Shown: positions 18,937 through 26,998 of the stretch, piece after piece | Numbering within the stretch: the first letter of the stretch is position 1 | How the letters are laid out: each line of letters begins with the position of its first letter | DNA from: Nocardia sp. NRRL S-836 | Lineage (GTDB): Bacteria > Actinomycetota > Actinomycetes > Mycobacteriales > Pseudonocardiaceae | Reading direction: 5' to 3' | DNA: 64,000 nucleotides | Assembly: GCF_001279525.1 (NCBI RefSeq) | Contig: NZ_LGDY01000095.1 | Span: 1-64,000 of the forward strand | Notes under the pieces: model-generated | The model's database searches: none | Told to the model about the DNA's origin: nothing | What the model saw: the letters and a program-made list of their open reading frames with translations, nothing else | Program-made: the position numbers and the translations under genes

Positions 18937-18965
18937 CGGCCGGGTGCCCATGGCGCACCCGGCCG
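18937..18965. terminator. bidirectional terminator between SDR and P450 genes
   Basis: CGGCCGGGTGC (18937-18947) pairs with GCACCCGGCCG (18955-18965) over 11 bp around a 7-nt loop, between two convergent genes. Confidence 0.75.
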
Positions 18966-18969
18966 CGGT

Positions 18970-20166
18970 TCACGCCCAGGTGACCGGCAGGGCGTGCACG
19001 CCGTAGATGTTCATGTCCGTGCGGAGCCGGACCTCGTTCGCGGGAACGGCCAGCCGCAGTGCCGGGAACCGGCGCAGCAGCCCCTCGAACCCGGCGCGCA
19101 TCTCGATGCGGGCCAACTGCTGGCCGAGGCACTGGTGGATGCCGTGCCCGAACGCCAGGTGCCCGCGGGCGTTGCGGTGCACGTCCAGCCGGTCCGCGCC
19201 GGCGAACCGCGCCGGGTCGTGGTTGCCCGCCAGCAGCGACAGGATCACCGTCGACCCCTTCGGGATCGTCTCGCCGTGGAACTCGATGTCCTCGGCCGCG
19301 TAGCGGAAGAAGACGTCGGCGACGGCCAGGTAGCGCAGCAGCTCCTCGACGGCGCCGGGGACGAGCTCCGGCTCAGACCGCAGCGCCGCCAGCTGGTCCG
19401 GGTGCTCCAGCAGCGCGAACGTGCCCAGCGCCAGCATGTTCGCCGTCGTCTCGTGACCGGCGAGCAGCAGCAGGAACGCCATGCCGACCAGTTCCGGGAC
19501 GCTCAGCTCCTCGTCGCGGGCCAGGTCCGACAGCAGGTCGTCGGCAGGGTCGGCGCGCTTCGCCGTGATGAGCTCGGACAGGTAGGTGTAGATCGCCGTG
19601 TAGGCCGCGATCTTGTCCTCCAGCGTCACGTCCCGTTCCATGAACTTCGACGAGTTCTTCTGGAACGTCTCGCGGTCGGCGTACGGGACGCCGAGCAGCT
19701 CGCAGATCACCAGTGACGGCACGGGAAGCGCGAACTCGGCGACCAGGTCGACCGGCGGGGTGAGCTGGGCGAGCGCGTCGAGCTGCCGTTCGGTGATCGC
19801 GACGATGCCCTCTTCGAGCGCCTTCATCCGCCGCACGGTGAACGCGCCGGTGAGCTTGCGGCGTAAGCGGGTGTGGTCCGGTGGGTCCATGCTGAGGAAC
19901 ATGCCCGGCTCCTGCGGGGACGGTTCGGTCTGCTCCGGCATGCCGGGCGTGGGGTACGGCACGTGCAGGATGCCGAGGTCCTGCCGCGAGCTGAACCTGG
20001 TGTCCGCGAGCGCCTGCCGGACGGCCTCGTAGCCGGTGACCAGCCACCCCTCGTGGCCGTCGGGGAAGAGCATCGGGCTGACCGGACGGGTCGACCGCAC
20101 CGCCGTGATGGCGCTGGGCGGGACGAACGGGGTGACGTCGCGGTCGGTGGGAAGGCCGTGCAACAT
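18970..20166 (-). CDS. cytochrome P450
   Basis: A 398-residue soluble bacterial P450 (CYP105/107-like by general pattern). Motifs are the I-helix oxygen-binding AGHETT (236-241), the K-helix ExxR pair Glu275/Arg278 (EELLR), and the heme loop FGHGIHQCLG with proximal Cys346. It is a monooxygenase needing ferredoxin and reductase from elsewhere. It is the last gene of the run containing the DrrAB-type transporter, 15 nt after the permease gene, so oxidation and export may concern the same compound. Substrate unknown. Confidence 0.93.
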   Translation of the reverse strand: MLHGLPTDRDVTPFVPPSAITAVRSTRPVSPMLFPDGHEGWLVTGYEAVRQALADTRFSSRQDLGILHVPYPTPGMPEQTEPSPQEPGMFLSMDPPDHTRLRRKLTGAFTVRRMKALEEGIVAITERQLDALAQLTPPVDLVAEFALPVPSLVICELLGVPYADRETFQKNSSKFMERDVTLEDKIAAYTAIYTYLSELITAKRADPADDLLSDLARDEELSVPELVGMAFLLLLAGHETTANMLALGTFALLEHPDQLAALRSEPELVPGAVEELLRYLAVADVFFRYAAEDIEFHGETIPKGSTVILSLLAGNHDPARFAGADRLDVHRNARGHLAFGHGIHQCLGQQLARIEMRAGFEGLLRRFPALRLAVPANEVRLRTDMNIYGVHALPVTWA

Positions 20167-20181
20167 GGTCGGTTCTCCTTG

Positions 20182-20964
20182 TCAGCGGGTGGATTCGCGG
20201 TTGAAGAGCTTTTTGGACCACAGGTAGCCGCCGGTGCCGATGACGACGCACCAGCCCAGCGCGATCCAGCCGCTGTTGCCGATCGGCGTGCCCATCAGCA
20301 GGCCGCGCAGCGCGTCGATGAACGGGGTGAAGGGCTGGTACTCGGCGAACCAGCGCAGCACGGCCGGCATCGAGTCGGTGGGCACGAAACCGTTGCCGAA
20401 GAACGGGAGCAGGATCAACGGCAGGCCGACGTTGCTCGACGACTCGACGGACTTGCTGGCGAGGCCCAGCGCGGCGGAGAACCAGATGAGCGCGAACGCC
20501 ATGCCCACCAGCAACCCGGCCAGCGCGAACCAGTCGGTGACGCTCGCCTGCGGCCGGAACCCGATGGCCACCGCGACACCGAAGACGAACGTCATGGCGA
20601 GCACGGTCTGCACGAGGCTGCCGACGACGTGTCCGGTGAGGACGGACACCCGTGCGATCCTCATGGTGCGGAAGCGGTCGACGATGCCCTCGGTCATGTC
20701 CATCGCGATCGAGATGGTGGTGCCCTGCACCGCGGCGGTGATCGACATCAGGATGATCGTCGGCGTGACGTAGCTCAGGTACTCCGCGCGGCCGCCGGAC
20801 GGCCCGCCGAGGCCGGCGCCGAGCGTGCCGCCGAAGACGTAGACGAACAGCAGCAGGAAGACGACCGGCATGATCAGCAGCTGGAACGTCATCGACGGGT
20901 AGCGGACCATCCGCTTGAGGTTGCGGCGCACCATCGTCGCCGAGTCGGTCAGTGCGTGGGTCAT
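20182..20964 (-). CDS. ABC-2 type transporter permease, DrrB-like
   Basis: A 260-residue membrane protein with about six hydrophobic segments (for example MTFQLLIMPVVFLLLFVYVFG near residue 25, then TPTIILMSITAAVQG). It has the DrrB layout, including GIVDRFRTMRI in the cytoplasmic loop and GFVPTDSMPAVLRWFAEYQPF before the last segments. ATG 20964 is chosen because it overlaps the stop of the ATPase gene (ATGA). With that ATPase it would form an exporter for a lipophilic compound. A longer reading of the frame to 21372 lies inside the ATPase gene and is not used. Confidence 0.92.
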   Translation of the reverse strand: MTHALTDSATMVRRNLKRMVRYPSMTFQLLIMPVVFLLLFVYVFGGTLGAGLGGPSGGRAEYLSYVTPTIILMSITAAVQGTTISIAMDMTEGIVDRFRTMRIARVSVLTGHVVGSLVQTVLAMTFVFGVAVAIGFRPQASVTDWFALAGLLVGMAFALIWFSAALGLASKSVESSSNVGLPLILLPFFGNGFVPTDSMPAVLRWFAEYQPFTPFIDALRGLLMGTPIGNSGWIALGWCVVIGTGGYLWSKKLFNRESTR

Positions 20965-21890
20965 CGCTGGGCCACCTTGTCGGGGTTGCCGGTGAGGGCG
21001 AGGAAGACGTCGTCGAGGTCGGGGGTGTGCATGCTGAGCGAGTCGACCGGGACGGCGTTGTCGTCCAGCCGGTCGAGCAACGCCTTGAGCGCGCCGACGC
21101 TGCCGTCGCTGGGCACGCGCAGGGCCAGCCCGTCGCGGGAGGCGTCGCCGACGAGCCGCTGGGCGGACTCCAGGTGCCGCGGATCGGTGAACTGCAGCAG
21201 GACGTGGCCGCCGGGGATGCGCCGCTTGAGCTCGTCGGCGGTGCCCTCCGCGACGACCCGGCCCTGGTCGAGCACCGCGATCCGGTCGGCGAGCTCGTCG
21301 GCCTCCTCCAGGTACTGGGTGGTGAGGAAGATCGTGACGCCGGAGGCCACCAGCTCCCGCACGATCTGCCACATGGCGCGGCGGCTGCGCGGGTCCAGCC
21401 CGGTGGTCGGCTCGTCCAGGAAGATCACCTGCGGCGAGCCCACCAGCGTCATCGCGAGGTCGAGCCGGCGCCGCATGCCGCCGGAGTAGGTCGACGCCGA
21501 CCGGTCCGCCGCGTCGAGGAGGTCGAACTGCTCCAGCAGCTGCTCGGCCCTGCGCCTGCCGTCGGCCTTGCCGAGGTGGTGCAGGTCGGCCATCAGCTTC
21601 AGGTTCTCCCTGCCCGTCATCAGGTTGTCGACGGCCGAGAACTGGCCGGTCACGCCGATGGCGGCGCGCACGGCGTCCGGGTCGGCCGCGACGTCGTGCC
21701 CGGCAACGGAAGCGCTGCCGCCGTCGGCGCGGATCAACGTGGAGAGGATCTTGACCGTGGTGGTCTTGCCGGCGCCGTTCGCGCCGAGCAACGAGAAGAC
21801 GGTGCCGCGCGCGACGGTCAGGTCCACGCCCTTGAGCACCTCGGTGTCACCGTACGAGCGGCGCAGGCCGGTTGCCTTGATCGCGTTCAT
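20961..21890 (-). CDS. ABC transporter ATP-binding protein, DrrA-like
   Basis: A 309-residue nucleotide-binding subunit of the daunorubicin-resistance (DrrA) class. Walker A is GANGAGKTT (about 34-42), the signature is YSGGMRRRL, and Walker B is VIFLDEPTTGLD. The C-terminal extension (HTPDLDDVFLALTG) is typical of DrrA. It is coupled to the permease gene by an ATGA overlap. It powers export of an unknown substrate; family members confer self-resistance to drugs or export lipids. Confidence 0.93.
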   Translation of the reverse strand: MNAIKATGLRRSYGDTEVLKGVDLTVARGTVFSLLGANGAGKTTTVKILSTLIRADGGSASVAGHDVAADPDAVRAAIGVTGQFSAVDNLMTGRENLKLMADLHHLGKADGRRRAEQLLEQFDLLDAADRSASTYSGGMRRRLDLAMTLVGSPQVIFLDEPTTGLDPRSRRAMWQIVRELVASGVTIFLTTQYLEEADELADRIAVLDQGRVVAEGTADELKRRIPGGHVLLQFTDPRHLESAQRLVGDASRDGLALRVPSDGSVGALKALLDRLDDNAVPVDSLSMHTPDLDDVFLALTGNPDKVAQR

Positions 21891-21902
21891 CGGGATTGCT
21901 CC

Positions 21903-22745
21903 TCAGGCCCGGCGGATCGTGATGTCGCCGAACGACGTGTTGGCGGTGACCTTGACGGTCTCGGTGGAGTTGCCGGGGCCGTCGCTGCCGTCGAGCGTGT
22001 TCGTGACGCGGCCGAACCCGGTCTTGACGTCGAGCCACGCGGCGGTGCCCGCGGCGATGCCGAGCTCGATGCTGCCCATGGCGGTGCTGAGCGTGGCGGC
22101 GTCGCGGACGACTGCGCCGACGGTGATGGAACCCATGGCGGTCTTGGCGTCCAGCAACGCGCCCACGCGCTCGGCGGTGATGTCGCCGTTGGCCGCACGG
22201 GCCCGCAGCTCGCCCCCGACCGTGCCGATCTCGGTGTTGCCGTTGGAGTTCTTGACCGTCAGCGACCCGGAGACCGTGCCGACGCGGATGCTGCCGCTGC
22301 CGGACTTGACGTCGGCGTTGCCGTCGGCCGCGCCGACGGTGATCTGGCCGGCGCCGGTGTCGACCTTCAGCGGGCCGGTCCGGTCGAGGTGGACGTGCCC
22401 CGCGGACATGTCGGCCGCGGTCTCCCCGAGGACACCGGTGGTGCGGATGCCGCCCGCGGTCACGTCGAGGTCGGCCTTCGAACCGGTCGGGAGCTCGATG
22501 ACCACGTCGACGCTCCTGGTCTTCTTGGAGAAGTCGAACGTCCGCTTCTGGCCGCGGACGGTCAGCGTGCCGTCGGCGAAGTCGACGCGGGTCTTCTGCG
22601 CGGCCTCGACGTCGGAGTTGTCGCGCGGGTCGGAGGGCCGCACCTCGACCGAGGTGGTCGTGCGGTCGCTCGCCCTCACCTCGACGTGGCCCGCGTAGAT
22701 GTCGAGCAGCACCGAAATCGGCCCTGGCGTGTCGTAAGAAGGCAT
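21903..22745 (-). CDS. DUF4097-type beta-repeat protein
   Basis: A 280-residue protein with no signal peptide or membrane segment. From about residue 90 it is a repetitive beta-helix-like array of short units such as VDTGAGQITVG, VKSGSGSIRVG, VKNSNGNTEIG and DAKTAMGSITVG, characteristic of DUF4097 proteins. The biochemical role of the family is unknown. In Actinobacteria such genes often sit between an RHH or HicB-like gene and a DrrAB-type transporter, as here; it starts 70 nt after the RHH gene ends and lies 12 nt before the ATPase gene. Confidence 0.85.
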   Translation of the reverse strand: MPSYDTPGPISVLLDIYAGHVEVRASDRTTTSVEVRPSDPRDNSDVEAAQKTRVDFADGTLTVRGQKRTFDFSKKTRSVDVVIELPTGSKADLDVTAGGIRTTGVLGETAADMSAGHVHLDRTGPLKVDTGAGQITVGAADGNADVKSGSGSIRVGTVSGSLTVKNSNGNTEIGTVGGELRARAANGDITAERVGALLDAKTAMGSITVGAVVRDAATLSTAMGSIELGIAAGTAAWLDVKTGFGRVTNTLDGSDGPGNSTETVKVTANTSFGDITIRRA

Positions 22746-22815
22746 GGCTGTCCCCTCAGAAGGTGTCGGAAAACCGTCTCCGCAGGTCAGAGACGTGAAG
22801 TGGAACGGGGCAGGG

Positions 22816-23331
22816 TCAGCGGACCCAGCCGGTGAACCGCTGTGACTGGGCGACGCCGCCGAGCCACGACTCGGCGGCGGTCTCGCGCTTGGGAGCCAGC
22901 TGCGCGGTCGCGGCGCGGACCAGCCACGCGTTGACCGAGCGGCCCTCCTTGGCGGCGGCCTCGTCGATCGCGGCCTTGAGCTGTTCGGGCAGGCGGACGT
23001 TGATGCGCACGGTGGCGCCGTCCTCGTAGCCGGACGGGTCCTCGGCGGGTGCCGGTTCCGGCGCGGCCTCGGCTGGCTGCGGCTCGACCGGCCGGCGGTT
23101 CACGACGAACTTGGGGTCACGGCCCCGCAGCAGCACCTGCACCGAGTCCGGTGCCAGGTCCGCGGTGATCTCGTCGGCCGCGGCGGAGAGCGCTTCGAGC
23201 AGCGCCAGCCGGATCGCCGACTCCATCGACACGGTCAACCGCTCGACCAGCGCGCTGTCCTCGCCACCGCCCAGCTCGGCGGCGGTCAGCAGTTCGCGGC
23301 CGAGGGAAGCCACATACGGCGTCAGATCCAT
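22816..23331 (-). CDS. ribbon-helix-helix (HicB-like) DNA-binding protein
   Basis: A 171-residue protein from ATG 23331. The N-terminal about 95 residues are helical and unrecognised (MDLTPYVASLGREL). A Pro/Ala/Glu-rich linker follows, and then a C-terminal ribbon-helix-helix module (about 122-155) with the strand VRINVRLPEQ and helices LKAAIDEAAAKEG and VNAWLVRAATA. No HicA-like toxin is adjacent, so it is more likely an operon regulator than an antitoxin. Phased TGGC repeats directly upstream are a plausible binding array. It heads the run DUF4097, drrA, drrB and P450. Confidence 0.8.
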   Translation of the reverse strand: MDLTPYVASLGRELLTAAELGGGEDSALVERLTVSMESAIRLALLEALSAAADEITADLAPDSVQVLLRGRDPKFVVNRRPVEPQPAEAAPEPAPAEDPSGYEDGATVRINVRLPEQLKAAIDEAAAKEGRSVNAWLVRAATAQLAPKRETAAESWLGGVAQSQRFTGWVR

Positions 23332-23398
23332 GGCACCACTATGGCACACGGTGGTGCCATCTACAAGCCTTCTTGGCTCAGTTTGGCATCATCATGGC
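23331..23398. promoter_or_regulatory. helically phased TGGC repeat array, probable RHH operator
   Basis: TGGC or TGGT occurs at 23331, 23342, 23352, 23374, 23384 and 23395, that is at intervals of 11, 10, 22, 10 and 11 bp, all on one face of the helix. Two copies are extended (TTGGCTCAG at 23373, ATGGCTCAG at 23394). ATGGCACCAC (from 23330) and GTGGTGCCAT (23351-23360) also form an inverted repeat over the start codon. Arrays of short repeats with helical spacing are typical for ribbon-helix-helix repressors. Confidence 0.6.
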
Positions 23399-23474
23399 TC
23401 AGATATCACGCCGTGAGCAGATCAGCGCAGGTCAGAAGGATGAGACACGGTGACTCGCGATGGCTCAGCGTGGC

Positions 23475-24089
23475 TCACGGCGTGAGCAGGCGGCGGCTCA
23501 GCCACGTCAGCGAGTCCGCGACCTGCTCCTGGGTGACGCCACGGCGGCGCTGCTCCTGGTAGACCTCCGGTGCCAGCGGGGCGAGCAGCACCTCGATCAG
23601 GCCGTCCGGCTCCCGCACGCCCGCCTCGACCAGCAACGCCCGCACGTGCATCCGCCAGAACCCGTAGGCACCCGTGCCGAACCTGGCGTCACCGACCTCG
23701 GCCCCCAGCACGAGGTGCAGGTGCCGATCCAGCAACGCGGTCATCGCGCCGTAGAACGCCGCGAGCCGGTCGGACGGCGTCGCGCCCGGCCCGAGCGGTG
23801 GCTCACCGCGCAGCAACTGCTCCTGCAGTTGCCGTTCGTGCTCGTCCAGCAGTGCCGCGGCGATCGACGCCGGGTCGGGATAACGCCGGTACAGCGTCGC
23901 TCTGCCCACGCCGGCCGCACGGGCGATGTCCTCCATCGTGACCTGGCGCGCGTCCTTGGCCGCGAACACCTGTTCCGCGGCCGCGAGCACGCGCGCACGG
24001 TTGCGCGCGGCGTCGACGCGCTCCCTGACCTCCGGCTGCCCGGTCGTCACCGCGAGCAGGGACTCACCCTGTCCGCCCCTGATGGCCAT
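23475..24089 (-). CDS. TetR family transcriptional regulator
   Basis: A 204-residue regulator. The TetR HTH lies at about residues 30-75 (VLAAAEQVFAAKDARQ, MEDIARAAGVGRATLYRRYPD), followed by an all-helical ligand domain. It is divergent from the DMT transporter gene, and two matching inverted repeats fill the space between them. The simplest reading is repression of its own gene and of the transporter, relieved by a ligand that the transporter exports. It ends 143 bp before the RHH gene on the same strand. Confidence 0.9.
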   Translation of the reverse strand: MAIRGGQGESLLAVTTGQPEVRERVDAARNRARVLAAAEQVFAAKDARQVTMEDIARAAGVGRATLYRRYPDPASIAAALLDEHERQLQEQLLRGEPPLGPGATPSDRLAAFYGAMTALLDRHLHLVLGAEVGDARFGTGAYGFWRMHVRALLVEAGVREPDGLIEVLLAPLAPEVYQEQRRRGVTQEQVADSLTWLSRRLLTP

Positions 24090-24115
24090 ACCCGGATCCT
24101 ACGCGCACCACGAGG

Positions 24116-24175
24116 AAGTGGACAGCGCGTCCACTTCCCCCTTAGGCTGACCACGACATATGGACACGCTGTCCA
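24116..24175. promoter_or_regulatory. two TetR operators in the divergent promoter region
   Basis: Operator 1: TGGACA (24119-24124), GCG, CGTCCA (24128-24133), extending to AAGTGGAC/GTCCACTT. Operator 2: TGGACA (24161-24166), CGC, TGTCCA (24170-24175). Both have the same half-sites and 3-bp spacer, and start 42 bp apart, about four helical turns. They lie between the TetR start (24089) and the transporter start (24200). Confidence 0.8.
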
Positions 24176-24199
24176 CTTATGCAGGTTGGGGGTAGTCCC

Positions 24200-25192
24200 G
24201 TGTACTTCGCACTCTTGGCGGCAGCGCTGCTGGTCGGGTGTCTGCTCGCGGTGCAGGCGTCGGTGAACCTTCAGCTGAACAAGGCGGTCGGAACGCCGTA
24301 CGGCGCCTCGACGCTGCAGCTCAGCGTGGCCACCGCACTGCTCGCGGTCCTCGCCGTCGCGGTGGGCACGATCGGGGCCGTCGGCCTCGTGCCCGACGTC
24401 GAGCCGTGGCACCTGCTCGGTGGCCTGGCGAGCCCGCTCTACATCACCAGCGGCATCCTGCTGTTCCCACGACTGGGCGCACTGGCCGCTGTCGGGCTCT
24501 TCGTCACCGGCCAGATGTTCGCCTCGCTCGCGCTGGACCTGTTCGGGCTGTTCGGCGTGCCGCGGCAGCCGCTCACCATCGGCATCGCGGTCGGCGCCAT
24601 CGCCGTGCTGGCCGGCATCACCGTGATCATCCGCGGTCAGCTCAAGGCCCAGAAGGCCGTCGCACCCGCTCCCGCCGCCGCACCGGCCGGTGGTGGCACC
24701 GCGACCGCCACCAAGGCCGCGACCGGCACCGGCGTGAAGCAGGCCGGCTGGATCGTCCTCGGCATCGTCGCGGGCGCGGTCCTGCCGATCCAGGGCGCGG
24801 TCAACGCCAAGCTGCGCGCCGACCTCAAGGCACCGATCACCGTCGCGATGATCAGCTTCATCGTGGCCACGCTCGCCATCGCCGTGGTGCTGCTCGTCAT
24901 GCGCGCGCTCAACCGCACCCCGGCGCCGAAGCTCGCGCCGCTGCGGACGATGCCGTGGTGGGGCTGGCTCGGCGGTGCCTGTGCCGCGGCCTACGTCACC
25001 GCGACGTTCATGCTCATCCCGGAGATCGGCGCCGCCACCACGGTCGCGCTCACCGTCACCGGCCAGCAGCTGGCCTCCGCGCTGATCGACAGCCGCGGCC
25101 TGTTTCAGATGCCGCGCCGGCCGTTCACCTCGGTTCGCATCACCGGACTCGCGCTTCTGGTCGTGGGGTCCGCGCTCGTCCAACTCACCTGA
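24200..25192 (+). CDS. DMT family transporter (tandem YdcZ/DUF606)
   Basis: A 330-residue membrane protein with ten hydrophobic segments in two similar halves joined by an Ala/Pro/Gly-rich linker (about 152-180). Each half has the YdcZ pattern (AVQASVNLQLNKAVG in the first, IQGAVNAKLRADLKAPI in the second; VTGQMFASLALD and VTGQQLASALID). GTG 24200 follows GGGGGTAG and begins at the first membrane segment. The small-molecule substrate is unknown. TetR operators lie just upstream, and the two genes downstream are closely spaced, so all three are probably one transcript. Confidence 0.87.
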   Translation: MYFALLAAALLVGCLLAVQASVNLQLNKAVGTPYGASTLQLSVATALLAVLAVAVGTIGAVGLVPDVEPWHLLGGLASPLYITSGILLFPRLGALAAVGLFVTGQMFASLALDLFGLFGVPRQPLTIGIAVGAIAVLAGITVIIRGQLKAQKAVAPAPAAAPAGGGTATATKAATGTGVKQAGWIVLGIVAGAVLPIQGAVNAKLRADLKAPITVAMISFIVATLAIAVVLLVMRALNRTPAPKLAPLRTMPWWGWLGGACAAAYVTATFMLIPEIGAATTVALTVTGQQLASALIDSRGLFQMPRRPFTSVRITGLALLVVGSALVQLT

Positions 25193-25219
25193 CCCGCCGA
25201 GCCCTTGGGGGGAAATCCC

Positions 25220-26041
25220 GTGCCGCCGAACATGCGCAAGCCCTACCGCGCAGCTCCCGACATCTTCACCCTCCCGTCCTGGTTACCCATCCCCGGCGCG
25301 GGCCTGCTGCCCGTCAACGCGCACCTGATCCGCGCCAGGGAACCCGTTCTCGTCGACACCGGCATGGGCATCGACCGCAGCGACTTCCTGGAGTCGCTGT
25401 GGTCTTTGGTCGATCCGGTGGACCTGCGGTGGATCGTGCTCACCCACGACGACCGCGACCACGCCGGGAACCTCAAGGAAGTCCTCATGGCGGCACCGAA
25501 CGCCATGCTGCTCACCAACGGCCTCGCGGTCGCGCGCCTGGGCGAGGAGTGGGACGTGCCACCGAACCGGGTGCGCACGGTCAACCCCGGCCGGACGCTC
25601 GACCTGGGCGACCGCAGGATCACGTTGCTGCGGCCGCCCTCCTACGACTCGCCCTCCACGCTCGCCGTCTACGAGCACCGGGAGGAGGCGTTCTTCAGCG
25701 CGGACAGCTTCGGCACGATCCTGCCGGAGCTCGTCGACGACGCCGTGGACGCCAAGGAGAACGACTATCTGGACGGCATGGCGCTCTTCACGCGGGCCAA
25801 CGCCCCGTGGACGGCGCTGGTCGACCAGGCCAAGTGGGACCGCAACCTCGACGACCTCGGCCGGCTGCGGCCGCGCCGGATCCTCAGCTCGCACGGCCCG
25901 ACGGCCACCGACCGCACCGAACGGCTGCTGGAGACGGTGCGCGCGGTGCCGTCGATGGAGCCGTGGCTGCCCGACGAGGACGTCGAGGTCGAGTCGGTGC
26001 TCGCCCAGTACGAAGCAGAACAGCAGAGGAGCTCGCAGTGA
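25220..26041 (+). CDS. MBL-fold metallohydrolase
   Basis: A 273-residue metallo-beta-lactamase-fold protein. The metal motif is THDDRDHAGN (His76, Asp78, Asp80, His81), an HxDxDH variant closer to the HxExDH of flavodiiron proteins than to hydrolytic HxHxDH enzymes. Later ligand positions appear in FFSADSFG and LSSHGP. No flavodoxin domain follows. GTG 25220 is supported by GGGGGGAAA and the same spacing as in the previous gene. It lies 27 nt after the transporter gene and its stop overlaps the GTG of the DsbA-like gene. Function unknown; redox or diiron chemistry is possible. Confidence 0.85.
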   Translation: MPPNMRKPYRAAPDIFTLPSWLPIPGAGLLPVNAHLIRAREPVLVDTGMGIDRSDFLESLWSLVDPVDLRWIVLTHDDRDHAGNLKEVLMAAPNAMLLTNGLAVARLGEEWDVPPNRVRTVNPGRTLDLGDRRITLLRPPSYDSPSTLAVYEHREEAFFSADSFGTILPELVDDAVDAKENDYLDGMALFTRANAPWTALVDQAKWDRNLDDLGRLRPRRILSSHGPTATDRTERLLETVRAVPSMEPWLPDEDVEVESVLAQYEAEQQRSSQ

Positions 26042-26736
26042 CCACCGCCAGCAAAGCAGACCTGACGCCGGAGCAGGGCACCATCGTCGTGTTCTCCGAC
26101 ATCTGGTGCTCCTTCGCCCACATCGCGATCCACCGCCTGCACACCACGCGGGAACGCCTCGGCCTGGAGGACCGCGTCCAGTTCGACCTGCGCGCGTTTC
26201 CGTTGGAGCTGCTGAACAACGCGTCCAGCCCGCGATCGGGCACCGACAGCGAGGTCGGCCGGATGGCGGCGCAGGAACCCGGCGCCGGCTGGCAGCTGTG
26301 GCAGGTGCAGGACTGGCTGTACCCGTCGACCGTCCTGCCCGCGCTCGAAGCCGTGCAGGCGGCGAAGCTGCAGAGCCTGCACGCCTCCGAGCAGCTGGAC
26401 CTGGCGCTGCGCAAGGCTTTCTGGGCGCAGTCACGAAACATCAGCAACCGCGGGGTGATCGTGGACTGCGCCGAGAGCACGGGTGCGGTCGACGTGGCGG
26501 AGCTGGTCGAGGCGCTCGACGACGGCAGGGCCCGGCGCACGCTGGCCGACCAGGCCGCCATCGCGGCCACGGACGTCGTGAACTGCAGCCCGCACCTGTT
26601 CCTGCCCGACGGCACCGACCACGCCAACCCGGGCATCCAGGTGCGCTGGGAGGGCGGCTATGGCGTCGGCTGGCCGGTCGTGGAAGCCGACGACGCGACC
26701 GTTTACGAGGAACTGCTGAAGCGTTCCGCGGCCTGA
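26038..26736 (+). CDS. DsbA-like thioredoxin-fold protein, single-cysteine active site (copy 1)
   Basis: A 232-residue thioredoxin-fold protein of the DsbA/FrnE/HCCA isomerase superfamily. The usual CxxC is reduced to one Cys: WCSFAH (Cys24). A second conserved Cys precedes the cis-Pro position in NCSPHLF. There is no signal peptide, so it is cytoplasmic. It starts at GTG 26038, overlapping the MBL stop (GTGA). A similar protein is encoded at 31984-32694, on the far side of the azomycin-type genes; shared stretches include [18 protein letters not shown] and NCSPH. Reductase, isomerase or glutathione/mycothiol transferase-like roles are all possible. Confidence 0.8.
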   Translation: MTTASKADLTPEQGTIVVFSDIWCSFAHIAIHRLHTTRERLGLEDRVQFDLRAFPLELLNNASSPRSGTDSEVGRMAAQEPGAGWQLWQVQDWLYPSTVLPALEAVQAAKLQSLHASEQLDLALRKAFWAQSRNISNRGVIVDCAESTGAVDVAELVEALDDGRARRTLADQAAIAATDVVNCSPHLFLPDGTDHANPGIQVRWEGGYGVGWPVVEADDATVYEELLKRSAA

Positions 26737-26805
26737 CCGCTGCCCACCCCGGAAAAAACTTAACCATCCTCCGCTAAATACCAAGCAGAACACCAGAAAC
26801 CGGCC

Positions 26806-26832
26806 TGGCGCACCCCTTTCGGGGTCGCGCCA
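26806..26832 (+). terminator. terminator before the azomycin-type cluster
   Basis: TGGCGCACCCC pairs with GGGGT and GCGCCA around a TTTC loop, with one bulged C at 26826, followed by TTTCGG. It lies 70 nt after the DsbA-like stop and separates the two transcription units. Confidence 0.7.
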
Positions 26833-26919
26833 TTTCGGCGTTCCCGGAAAAGCGGGTCATAAAGACTATAGGCAACTTTGCAGAAATATCGCCGTTACCG
26901 TTCTGTTACACCGATTCTC

Positions 26920-26943
26920 GGGCCATTCAGCTAGCTTTGGCCC
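26920..26943. promoter_or_regulatory. dyad element upstream of rohP
   Basis: GGGCCA (26920-26925) and TGGCCC (26938-26943) flank a 12-bp centre containing the palindrome AGCTAGCT. It lies 55-79 nt before the GTG of the first cluster gene, in an AT-richer stretch (about 26860-26940) that should hold the promoter; no -35/-10 pair could be assigned with confidence. Confidence 0.4.
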
Positions 26944-26998
26944 ATCGCGGCTGGGGAGTTCGCGAACCAACCCACAACAATTCCTCGGGGGAATTACT

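Noticed and set aside
22816..23331. Toxin-antitoxin pair with a HicB-like antitoxin
   Set aside because: No HicA-like toxin is adjacent; the phased upstream repeats and operon favour a regulator.
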